DNA of 64,000 nucleotides from contig NC_134279.1 in assembly GCF_949628215.1 (NCBI RefSeq), positions 14,473,541 to 14,537,540 on the forward strand, written 5' to 3'. Both the position numbers and the translations under genes were made by a program. Source of the DNA: Phalacrocorax aristotelis. Its lineage: Eukaryota; Chordata; Aves; Suliformes; Phalacrocoracidae. This document shows positions 1 through 12,200 of the stretch, piece by piece. The notes beneath the pieces were generated by a model. The model was not told the origin of the DNA. It ran no database searches and worked only from the letters and a program-made list of their open reading frames with translations. Position 1 is the stretch's first letter. Each line of letters starts with the position of its first letter.

Positions 1-1831
1 CTTGGGCTTGAAAGTGTAATGTGCTGTTTTCAGCCATTATTAGTAGTAATTTTTTCTTATGACCTCATGGTGGTATAGTATTAGAAATTACTTTTTGTCT
101 CCTGATGGGGATCTGAAAGAAGAGCCCAGTAACACAGAGCAATTAGGATTTTCCGAGAAAGCTTGTGTTTCCACCTAATACCAGTCCTGTGGGGTCTGGT
201 GTGCTGTGAGTGAGGTGGTGGGAGGGAGGACAGAGGTTACACATCATTCATTGCCCTGAGTATGGGAAAAAGAAGAATGCAGCTTCACGCTTACTGAGTC
301 ACCCAGGAGTAGAAGACAGCCATGCCATCCAGAGAGGGAATGGCATCTTCTGAAATCCAGTTACAGCTGCACTTTCATCATAATTCCCTTTCTGATTTCT
401 GCTGTGCAACTGAGTCAGAGATGGGCCTGTAGAGAAGGCCCACAGCCTTCCTTTTACAGGTCCCGTGGAGACCTCCGTCGGGTCTGCAGAAGGTAAGATC
501 CTTAGTCCTCCTTAAACAGACCATCATACGAAGTTGCAGAGATGCAGGCCGTTGAAAGTAGGTGAGAAAAGACCACTTAGAGTGTGTTTAGTTAACTAAA
601 AAGGTATCATAGGCAAAAATAGAAAAGGGCAGTGTGTGCAGCAAAAATCTGCATAGGGTCACAGGGTGTCTGTGTCAGTTGGCGGCTGTCTCCTATGTGT
701 GCAGCAGGAAAGGAGCCCCTTGTCCCAAGGGCACAATCAAGTTGCTGCTGTATGTGTAAGGTCTCTGGCAGAAGTGCACAGTGAGAAATCACAATGGTAG
801 CACTGGTTGTGTCACACGCCTGAGCAAGTGTGGACCTTGCTCTGTACCACCAACAGCGGCAAGCACGGTGAAATAGTTAACAGACGGTCTCCAGGCATTG
901 TCAGGCGGTGGGTGCCGTGTCGCTGGGATTTCTAGAGATGTCTGGGAAGGGAGCCGGATCCCTCCCTGGCGCAACAGCAGTGCTGCTGGCGTGCTCCAGA
1001 GCTGCCAGCTGCCAATGAAATCTGAGACCCAGGGCTGCGTCTGAGGGCTGGCCCTGGGAGGCCGTTCCAGCCTCTCGTACTGTATATTTACACATTCATA
1101 CACACAGAGCCACTCTTTCTAACTTCTTGGGCTGCTTCTTGCACAGTGGCTGGGATTTCTCGAGGATGTAGGGTGGGAGCATGGAGCTCCCGTGTGGTGG
1201 TGGTAGCCCAATGTGTGCACAGATTATCTGAGCAGCTGAGAGAGGGGGAAGGAATAGAAACTTCTAAGTGCAGTCAAGCTGAAACAGGCTGTCACTGTTT
1301 CTGAATTTATCTTGAGAAGCCACTGTGTTTATGGGTGAGAATATTGACCCGACTTGTGGAAGGCAGGGAGCCCTGATCCGGGCCAGTTTTGGAGCTCTCG
1401 CTGGATTGGGTCAGCACTGCAGCTAAAACCAGGGTAGGTAGCATTGATGCGATTTTTATCTTGGTGGCAAAACCGTGTGGTCTTTGCAGGACAAATAATT
1501 GCTGCCGACTGGGAAGCAGTGGCAGCAGCTCTGTGTGTGTGTTATGGCTGTTCTTGTCTGCTGGGGGGTGTGTGTGCGCGTAGGTATCTTTAAGTGTTGT
1601 TGTGTGCTGTTATTTCTTAACAATGATAAATTCTTCAAAGCAGGATTCCTTTCTGTTGGTTTCAGGGTTACAAGCAGAGTATGTGTCATCTGACCACTTC
1701 TTGGTTTAAATATAAGTGAAAGCCCTTTGTGCTTTCTGCAATCTCCATGTTAATGTTCATCTTTGGATTTGTGATGGTTGTCTTAAAATCTTCTTCCTTC
1801 TACACAAAAATCTGTAGCAGCCTTTCAGAGA

Positions 1832-1870
1832 TAAAGTCCTTACCGGACAGAATTTACAATAAGGACTTTA
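1832..1870. repeat. 11-bp perfect inverted repeat
   Basis: TAAAGTCCTTA (1832-1842) and TAAGGACTTTA (1860-1870) are exact reverse complements separated by 17 bases. Confidence 0.85.
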
Positions 1871-3983
1871 ATTCACAATCACAACGGAGTTAGGGAATCT
1901 TCAGTGGATTTTTAGAGCTACTGAGTGGATTTCTTTTTAAGATAAGGAAGTAATTTTCTTCTCATTTTTTCCTCCATTGGGCTTGTATGGAATATTTATC
2001 TGTCTTTCTTAGCAGTAACATGCACGTATGTTGTCAGTTTGGGGATTTCCTTCTTTCAGCAGAGTGGCGAGTAGCAAATAATTCATGTTTGATGATGTTA
2101 GAAACATTTTTACAACAGATGACCAGAGATAAACAGTAGGGTTTTTTTTTTTGATAGGTACCCTTGTCCTGTACAGGTAGAAATAAGAAACCAAACCCTG
2201 TGTAGGATAGTGACTTCATAACACTGGATTTGTCTAATATTAATCGTGAATTAAGTACCATGGTTGTTGGGAGAGGGTGATAGTCTAATGATCAGCAAGT
2301 ATTAAGATGCTGTTAGGTTAAGTTTTTCTGTTGCGGAGTAGTTCTGTACCTGGAAGGTGACAATAACTTCTCTACGTTAAGGGGAAAAGGATTCCTTGTG
2401 AGGTAAGAATTAGGGGAGAGGGATTTATCAATACAAGGGGCAAAGCATCTTGTCCTGGCTAAAAATCATGTAAGCAGCATCTCATGCTCACAGAAGGTGT
2501 GCAGAGTTACAAGCAGAGGTAGAGAGAAGGAAGGGTTGAGAGTCAAGTGCTTTTTTCCAGTCCCATGAAATTTTCATGCTGTGGCAGGTTTTGTTATTGC
2601 AAAAGGCATCTTCTAGTACATAATACAGTGACTTGTGTTAAAAATAAATGTGCTTAGAACCCATGTTTCTTTGTGCACAGTGTTTCAAGTTATTTATCTG
2701 CTCTTTGATTGTTGTGCTGTCTCTCAGCTGCTTTTTTATTCTCTTGTTCTTTACTTGGCTTTCATTCTTTAATGAAATTAGATAGATTTAGTTTAGAATA
2801 GTGTGCTCACCAGAAAAAAAAAAAAAAAGCCCAACAGTAAGTACAAACTGTAAAGCCATGTAGAAAATTCAGCTAACAACATGATTCGGTGTGGAAGGCA
2901 CAAATTCTTCGCACTGAATGGCAATGTGCATCTGGGTGCAATTGAGAGAGAGGCTGTGGGTTATTCCTTTAAGACATGTGCCTCTCCTGTGTTTGCAGGC
3001 TGGTGCACGAAGATCACTTTTATTAGTGGTCCTATAGCTAGGTTCAGTTTTCTGAAGATGGAGTTTAGAAAGCTAGAAATGGAGATCCCTTAAAGGAAAC
3101 TGCCTCACAAGTAGTAGTTTGAACTCCTGATAAGGTCATGTCTTCAGAAGTAACTAGAATAGAAAACCCCTGTGAGCTCCATGTGCAGCTATAGCACACA
3201 GGCATCTCTCAGGACCTTTTCATCTCTTGCTGCTTGATTCAATATTTGTTTTTTTTTTAAACACACCAGGTGGGAAAAAAAAGGGTGGGGGGAGTTGAAA
3301 TTCACAGTAGGTAGTTTGAAGTGATTTGCTTCCTATTACCTTTAGCTGTCTTCTCTGCAGGCTGTTTGTTTTTTATTGTGACCTGATGGCATTTGTAAGT
3401 ATGCTTTATTTCTGGAGAAATTACTTATTGGCTTTGTCTATATTGGGTAGAAGGAATGCTTGACTTTTTTTTTTTTTAAATAACCTCCTGGACAGAGTGT
3501 GATACTTTATTGTATTGGAGTGGCATTTGTGTTTATAAACTCTCTTGCGGGTGAATGAACTGTATGTTAGCTTTCAGTCAGGAAGAAAAAGAAAACGTTG
3601 TCTTCTTGTTTTAGAATGCCAAAAGAAAAACACTGAAGAAGAATATCTGGTATAGATTTTCTTTGTTCACTGTCTGGTCCTTGGCTTTCTGTAATGTTGA
3701 GGACTCCAGGTAAGATGAGTGGCTGAGATGGTTGGACAATAAGGAAACATACAGCTTTTTATGAAATTTGTTACTCCACTGCCAGTCTTGGGAGGACCAG
3801 AAACTTAAGAAGACAATAGAGGACAAATTTCCAGCTTAGATTCAATACTTATCTATAAGACTGCAGGAAGTGCTAGTGGGAAGATTTGGTCTATGTTAGT
3901 TTCTATTATTATACTAGAAGCAAGGATTTCAAGTTATAATTGTTTCTTATCCTTGTTGCCTGCATTTATTTAGAAAACTTCGA

Positions 3984-5220
3984 TTACATTGCTTTTTTTT
4001 TTTGATTGGAGGAGGAAAAGTGGCTCAGCTCTATAACACTCAGAAGGGTATGAAAATACCAGACACCTTGAAGAAGCAGCATAGCAGACATCAGCAAGCC
4101 CTGTGTTGATGCAAATAAATACTCTTCATCTGCAGAGATGTAATCAAATAATGCTGAAATCCCAGCCTTAAAGCAGCGGGGAGGGCACACTGCTTTTGGT
4201 GGCAGTGGTACCGGGGAGCCAGGAGATGCTGCCTTGCCAGGTGGATGAGCTCCCAGAAGCAGCTAGATGGTGTTAGGAAGCAGCTCGCATTGGTCCCTGT
4301 GGTGTCCCAACCTCAGCAGGATGGCCAGCAGCTGATGCCTCTCAAGCCTCATGGTTTTGTCATCTTCACTTTCAATAGGTACTCCCAGGATGTGCCCACA
4401 AGCCAGATGTGGCAACCAGTCTGTAGGTGGTTGATCTTGGTGTGAGGAGCTGTATGCTGAGAGACTTCTTAATGTTCTGCAGCTTCTTGTACATTTCCTG
4501 ACTCTTTCTTTCTACTTCACCATTTTGCCAGTTACATTTGGGTGATCAAAGTGTGGATAGTAAGGACTGGAAAGAGACTGTAAATTTATTTTGTATTTAA
4601 TTGACTTTGAATCAGAAATGAACCATAAGGGTCCTTGATTAGCTCCCATTATAAGTTAGATAATTTATTTTTGAAAAATATCCTATTTCACTAACAGAAA
4701 GTCACTTGATAGACTCTCAATGGTTTGCAATATATTCACTTGGTGTAATTATCATCAGTCTTAAATTATGTGCTTTACTGCTTGTTTTGTTTCACTGTCT
4801 TTAACTGCCAGTTTTGTTAGCTCTGGTTCTTATTAGCTCTTTGTATGTTTAATAGCTTTCTCTATCCAAATTTCTGCTCCCTCTGGGGTTACTATCTTAT
4901 TCTTTACCTTCTCTTTGTAAAAGTGGATAATAGAGTTCCTTCATTACGTTCTCCCATTCTTTAATTATGCTAACCTTTTTTAAATGGCTTCCAGTTTTCC
5001 AAGATGCTTCTAGATGTTTGAATGCCAGCACTGGAGGTAATACTTAAGGTGCAGTCCTATGAAATCCAGAGACAGAACGATATTTATACTTTCGTTTTCC
5101 ATGTTAGTCTTGCAATGACACTAGAGATGGGGCCGTTGTGTTGAAGAGGGAGCTCAGTTTTTCCTTCAGGAGGGTGCTCTCAGGTACTGTTAGTTCTTCA
5201 CAACTTGTGCATCTGTTGAG
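3984..5220 (-). pseudogene. Decayed coding-like block, possible old retroelement or processed pseudogene
   Basis: Read on the - strand, this region gives several neighbouring pieces with protein-like composition, broken by stops and shifts. The pieces are about 38 codons open (5220-5107), 47 codons open (5040-4900), then a different frame from 4919 that stays readable with scattered stops down to about 3984. Between 4540 and 4290 that one frame has no stop. The block ends close to an 11-base run that is poly(A) on this strand (3993-4003), which would suit a retrotransposed copy. I do not recognise the product. It could be an old retroelement gene, a processed pseudogene or chance. No flanking duplication was seen. 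Confidence 0.25.
3993..4003. repeat. Poly(T) run, poly(A) on the - strand
   Basis: T11 lies at the end of the decayed - strand block and could be the remains of a retroposed poly(A) tail. Confidence 0.8.
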
Positions 5221-5332
5221 CAAGAACACACAGGCTGGCACACAGACGGCTGTCTGTCAGTTGCCTTCCCTCTTTGTAATTAACAGCTTGCTTGGTACTT
5301 GTCACCTGCACAGTTTTTCAGTCAAGATCTTT

Positions 5333-5359
5333 TTGTTGTTGTTGTTGTTTTTTTTTTTT
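5333..5359. repeat. (TTG)5 plus poly(T)
   Basis: Five TTG units (5333-5347) run into T12 (5348-5359). It borders the decayed block on its upstream side as read on the - strand. Confidence 0.93.
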
Positions 5360-6236
5360 CTTCCAAGTCGTTGGCTAAACTGCATAATAGGACAGTTCCC
5401 CTGAGACTAGAAGCCACCTGCAGTATGATGCTCTTTTGTTTACGGTCATGGTTTTTGACTTATCTGTTAACTGTTTGAATTAATTTTGTCTGCCTGGTTC
5501 AGCTCTTGTTTCATCCAGCTTTCCTAATGAAAATTTCATGCTCCATCAAGCCAGAGGCCTTGAAGGGTCACACGAGCTTAGTGCTTTTTACTTTAACTTC
5601 TGTTGTTGACTGTTGTACTGTTTAGTTTGGAGGGGCTTTCATGCTCTATGGCTCAATGAGGCAAACTTCAGCAACATGTATTGAATTCCTTGGCAATGTT
5701 TATATAGTTTCTTGTCATTAAATACCTTTCATTTTCCTATATTTAGTTGTGTGTGATTTTGCATAATAGCAATTTTGATTAGTAGCTCTTCAGTGAAGAC
5801 TAAATGTCTTTCATGTCTGTTAATTCCAAGAAGTAACTGGTATGTTCCTATCATCCTTTTCCTACATCTGCCTTTGCTTTTAGAGCAGCTTAAATTTTAA
5901 CTGGACTGGTGTTCTTCGCCTGCCAAATTGAACAATCATGAAGTGTTGTAAAAAGTAAAATGGAAAAACCCAGCAATTTGCCTGCACGTGGGAGGCAGTA
6001 AGATCCCTCTAGATGTCACTAATTGGGAGAACCAAACCTGTTTTTTAATGCGCTAGTGTGGTCCGGGCCAAAATGTGTTGGCTATTACCATATTTTGAGC
6101 TATTTCCCTGTTTTGCAAGGAGGTAAAATGCTCCTTCAGTAGGCAGAGAAAGCAGCCTTCCTGTTAATCCTTACTCAGATGACCTGACCTCAGCAGCAGC
6201 ATCCTGGATTTTCCGTAAGCTGCCTTTCTGTTTCTT

Positions 6237-6238
<2 letters not shown>

Positions 6239-6269
<31 letters not shown>

Positions 6270-6284
6270 ACCCCACACACACCC
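6239..6284. repeat. (AC)n microsatellite
   Basis: Fifteen perfect AC units (6239-6268) are followed by an imperfect AC/C-rich tail. Confidence 0.97.
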
Positions 6285-9200
6285 AGCTACCACATCCTCT
6301 CTTGTGAGAATTAAAATGTGAAGAAGGGTAGAGGTGACACCAGGGGAGTCCCTTGCTGCCCAAAAGTGCTAATAGTTTGCACCTTAAGTTGGAAAAGGTT
6401 TTTAAAAGGGTGACTTGTCAAGGACAAGTCACAACTTCTGTCCAAGAAACAGCGAAGCAGGAAGGAACTTTTCAGCCCAGAGATGAGATGACTACGAAAG
6501 CTGCTTTAATGAATGGCAGGGAAAGGCCAATTCTTCCCTTATTTTCCAGTGCAGGAATCCCAGGGTGTATCCAGGAGTGACAGTGGCAGGCTCAAAACAA
6601 CTGAAAAGAGGTAGTACTGTGCATGAGATGTAACTAAGGCACAACCACTTGCCAGGAAATGTTGTGGTTATTAAAGAGAAAATGCAGTTTTAAGGGGTAG
6701 CTAGGTGCAAGTATTGTTGCATGCTTGTCTTAGTTATCCTGCTTGTCCCTGAGGTTTTAGTTTCAGTAACAGTTGGACATGGGTTGCTGGGCTGGGTGGA
6801 CTCTTTCCATCCCATTGTAGCCATCCATTTGTTCAGTTTTAACCCTTTTTTGTTTGGATGTTACTTATATAGGGGGGAAAAAACCCATCTGATATTCTGT
6901 TTGTGGCTTGATGGAAAGGAGCTGAATGGCCACTGCAGAGAATTCCTATAAGTGAAGCTGGAAATGCATTGACATAAGGAAGGATAAGAGCTGGTGTTGT
7001 AGAGCAAATTGTGATGAATCTTTGTGCTTTTCACTTCTAAAGAACACAACCTTGTTTCTGAGTAGTGCTGCAGGGGATGTATGGGCACAATGTTACAGGA
7101 TGAGTATTTAGAAAATGAATTGCAAGAGTGGATCACATGAATTCAAGTGGAGCAGACCCCCTGAAGCATGCTGAAGCTTACTCCAGTAGGGAGTCTTTCT
7201 CCATACCCTGCTTGACAGCCTGCACTGTAGAGGTGGAAAAAGAAGCTGAAGTGTTACCATGCTCTCACAATCCCACAGTGCTAAATGACTGTTTAGCAAA
7301 TGGGAGAGCACTACAGTCAAAGGTGACTTCAGTTATGCTTAAGGCCCCTCTTGAGTTGCTTGAGAAAGAAAAAGGATGCAGAGGCTGCAGACAATTAACT
7401 TCGCTTCTCATTCTTCAAGTCCTACTCTGTGGATCAGATGGATGTGGCAACTGCCCACCTCAGCCAAAGTGGTTGATAGTTCTTTCAGGGTTTTTTTTGG
7501 GAAAAAAGTTTCATTAAATCCTTAATCCTCGAGGAACTCTGCATTCTACAGTAGTTCCAAGATCTTGTTGCCACCATGGCCATGTGTATTTAGAACTGGC
7601 TACTTTAATGTAGTTGATTATTACTGTAATGGAGTGCTAATCATATTCACCTTATCTACTTGGGCTTGGACTAGGAAATAACAATTGCAGTTATCAATAT
7701 ATTGCACAGAACATGATAAAACTCATTCTTAATGCTTCCTGTTGGGGCCTAACAGATCACTGCAGTTTGAAGACAAGTATGTGAACAGGGACATGTATCT
7801 AGGAGATTAAGACAATTTCTGGAGATCTATTTATTTAATGATATCATTGCCTAATTATCAAAGTATTGTATTGGAAAGTGTGCTGAGTAATTTGGGGTCT
7901 TAGTGTTGTTGTTAAATGTGGGATAATGATGAAGGAAAAAGCTGTGCTATGCATCTGCTTAGAATTATATATTACCTACCACGGTATTTTGATTGTCCAC
8001 AAAAAGACAGAGCAAGCTGCCTATTTGCTGTATAAGCTTTTATATGGTGGAGCTTCTAGACACTTCCATTAAGGGTTTGGGTTTCTGGTTGTTTTCTCTG
8101 CGTGTGTGTGTTTCTATGGTGGGCTTGTGTTGAGCTTTTTCCTCTTATCTGTGACTGAGATCAAAATTGCGTGTCAAATGCAGGGATAGTCCCTGTGGTT
8201 ATCCACTACTAAGTGTTCTTGGAAAACACAAAACAAGAAATCCTGGATGCTAGAAAGAAATCTTATCTCTGGCAGTTGCAATATTTGTGCAGCTGTTCCC
8301 ACATATGTTTCTTTTTTCTTCTCTTTTTTTAATTTCTCCTAAGAAGCAAGCAGACTGAGGGAGAAATGTTAAAGGGCCTGCCTGGATAAAGAGAAAACTT
8401 GCAATGACTTTTAGTCTGGAGATAGTGATGTACCTTGTTTTAAAAGGACTGTGAATCCTTACTTTATATTTGCAAGTACAAAGCCTGCTTAGGCTCTGTA
8501 TCCAGTAGATCTAAATGGAAGTGTCCTAAAATGTGAGCTTTTCAAATGGGCTTTGAGAGTCAGAATCTGACTGTAATAATTGGGGATCTTAATAGTATTG
8601 CTGGAACCCAAATTGATTAGATGTCAGTAACTTCAATGTAAAATTTTCTGAGTTTAGAAATTAATAGGAAAAGTCCTGGTCAAAAAACTTGTTCTGACAG
8701 AGTTCTGCAGTGTGGCTAAAAATGAAGTTTCAGAATGAAAGCATAGTAGCAACCTCTCCCTCCCAATCAATAACTGGTTTCAGGACTGGGGACTAATTTT
8801 GTTCATATGTATTAAAAATATCATTCAGCATCCACTGTAAGACAGGTCTATTCACCATTTTTAAAAAAAGGAAAAACAATTCCATTATATGGCAGTGGGA
8901 AGTCTTGAAGGTGCCATTTTAAATACAGTTCCAGTAAAAATTCTTCAAAAGTCAATAAATTAATTGGAATGTAAAGCATTATTAACATTTGATGCAAGAT
9001 GATGGAAAGCCTTCTCCTCCTAGGAGAGTGCAGGGCTCCAACTGGAGTCACTTCATCTTCCAGAAATGTATAATAAATGGCAAACATTTGTGTAACTAGA
9101 GATCTGTGTCTTGATGCCAGCAGGCTCTCTCAGGTTGCTTTTTTCTCTTGGGGGACACAACTAAGCAAGTGGCAAGAAGCTGTAAGAAGGCACATTGTAA

Positions 9201-12200
9201 TTAGTGTTTCTGAGTAATGAAAACTTATGAAAAACAATATATATCTGTCCATAAGCAAAAGAGACCTGGTGCTTTTGGGTTGTTTAGTTTTCCATGTAAG
9301 CTGGTATGTATGTGATGTGTGCTGCCTAGACTTAACCAGCCATGCTTCAGTCCTTTTTGTCAAGAGGAGATCAGACCTGGCTTTGTGTATTCTAGTGAAA
9401 GTGAGATAGCAGCCTTAATCTCTGCACATAAATATATCAGGTGGGGAAACATCAGGGAGGGAGCAGAACTATTTTGGATGATAATGCAGGAGTAAATTGG
9501 AGTAGACTGTCCATGAGTATGCTGGGATGAAAAAAAAATTTCTAACAGAGTAAGGAGTTCCTGGGTAGCCTCAAGGCTGCTGTTCTGATAGTGCTTTTTC
9601 ACTATCTGAAAGTAGCTGTGGTGCTGGCTCCCATGGGGCTTCAGAAGCTGGGCTTAATGAGTCAGGAGGTCCTTTCCTGTCCTGCCTGTTTGTCATGTGT
9701 GGACAGTTGTAAAAGAATAGTCTAGTCCCTAACCATATGAAATTCTTATGTGTATTATAAGATATGCCAGAGCAAAAATATAATTGACAGCAAATCAACA
9801 TGCTCACAGTAAGACCCTTATTATTTTCACTGTGATGATTCTGTCCTGTAATGAGCCAATTATTAATTCATTTCTGTTAACTATACTGACTTTGAAGAAT
9901 TTGCTAGGTTTTAGCACTGATGTTACAAACAATTCTGGTCACTTGCCGTGATAATTTGACTCCTAATTTGGTCAGCTGTTACTGGTAGGCTTTACCACAT
10001 TTAGAAATGGTTGGTGACTGTTCTTTGCAGTGGTCTGTGGGTCTTTGTATGGGAGTAGCCACGTTAGTCCCTTCAAATGCTGCCTTCTGCCAGGCGTAAG
10101 GGGAGAGAGAAGCTTCTGGGAAGGAGCAGGGGGCAGCTGTGATGATGACTCTGTAAATTGGGGAGCTTGGCACAGTTTGTTATGCACAACACTTAAAGTA
10201 CCTTGTGGCTAGCTGTCCAGTCGTTTCCTGTTTGATATGTGCTGAATTTCTGTGTGTACCTCTTGCGCTCCTGCTGTCAGCTTGGGCTCACAAAGCTTGC
10301 AGTGCTCTCAGCTGACACAGGAAAGAACTAAAGCAGCTTGTTGAGTGTGCACCACATGGCACATTCAGTGTCAAGTCTATTTATCATGTAATGAGATTAA
10401 GCCATCATGCAGCACTGCCGTTCAATGCAGGCTCACGCAGCTCCCGATCCTTTCCTTGGCAACTGGAAAAGTGCAGAACAGGAGTTCAGCATAAGGGTGA
10501 TCCTCTGCTAGCATTAGAAATAGAATCCTAAATGCTGAGACTCCCTTCAGACATTTGCATATTACTTGATCATGTAACTCCCAGGACACTGCTTCAGAGA
10601 GCTTCATCTCCCATCGTGAACAAGAAGGCTTTGAAACGGGAGTTTTACCATTTCTTACTTTCCTAGGGACTACCAGAAAATGGTATCTTAGCCAAAAGGA
10701 CATACTAGTTATTTATTTTGCACCTTACTTAGCTGTCCAGTAAGTAATGATAAATTACTCTACAATACCTGGTGCAAATACCCAGTAAAGGAAATAATTT
10801 CTAGTCTGTGGTGTTATACCTAATGCTGAATGAACCCAGGACAATGAAACAATAAAGAAAAGGTCACGCCACTACAGTGGCAGGGGAAAAACTGGAAGAA
10901 TGGGATACAAGCAGTGCTACTGAGAGATTTTAGAGGGACATGCCCTAGCGATATTTCAGTTTCTTTTCTGAGGATGTGAAAAACAGGCAGTTATCACTGA
11001 GGTGCTGCTGTGGACAGGTAGGTGGGACAGGGGAGAGATATGATTTCACTTGCAAACCAGTTGTCTGATAGTGCTGCTGGACTGCTAAAATGTAGATAGA
11101 GTGACTGGGATATGTCGGTAGATGTGGAAATGCAGCATGAAGAGCTAATTATTTCTCAAATGACTAGTCAGATTTTTTTTTTCTTTTTTTCCTTTTTCCC
11201 TAGGAGTTCATTAAAAGCTTTCACTTGCCATTTAGCTCTCCCTTATAAGTCATTATCACCTGGAGACAAGAAGGATCCTTAGATTTCTGCTTTGAAAATA
11301 CAGAGCTGCTTATGCCTCCTCTTGCAAAGTGCACAGCTGGGCTGCAAGCCCATCATGTCACATGACCTTAGATTTCTGAGGAGAAGTTATCTTTGGTAAC
11401 TTCACTCACCATTGTGGCACTATGGCATACATTGTTAAGGAGTTGAACACCCTCCTCTGTTTTATAGCTCAGTGTCTTGGGTTGGTGAGATTATCTGGGT
11501 ATAAACAAAACAAAAATTGAGTGTCTGGGGCCTGTTATACCACTTAGTTATGAAGATACTTTAAGTTAGGTCATATTTATTTTCTAATGCTGTAAAATAC
11601 CCAACAAATTTCCATGTCACATGGCTCTTGGGGGAAAAAGAGTATGGTAGCTGTGATAACATTTTTTTCACTCTGTGGTTTGATTTTTGAGCTGCAGGAA
11701 CATTCCTCTTCTTTTTGTAGTTTCTTCTGGGAGAAAAAAAAAAGGCATTTTCTTCTGAATCTTGGAGGTTCCCCATGATGGACTACTCTGTGTGTGACAA
11801 GTCACTGGGCTGTTCAGTTTCCTCTGTCACATACCTTAAATAGAGAGCTCTAATGTGAATACAGTGTCATGTATCTTACTTATTCATAAGCTCATTGCTC
11901 CTTTCATCCCTAGCTGGGGATCAGAGGTCCGTTTTGAGATATGGTTTGTATGCATCTTATTCAAAGCAGTGCTGAAGTACTCAAAAAATCCTGTCATACT
12001 TTTTGTTAAATCTATACCTTTCTCTCATGGAAAACTTCTCTTTGCAAGTTACTGAGATTTATGAAGTCCTGTTCTTTAATATGTGTGGTGCATACCTCCT
12101 ATACATCTTGATGTATTGAAAGACAGTGTTTGTTTTCCATTTTCAATTCTTTAACTTAAGTCTGGAATGGAAAGGCAGATAAGATAAAATACTTGAAGGG

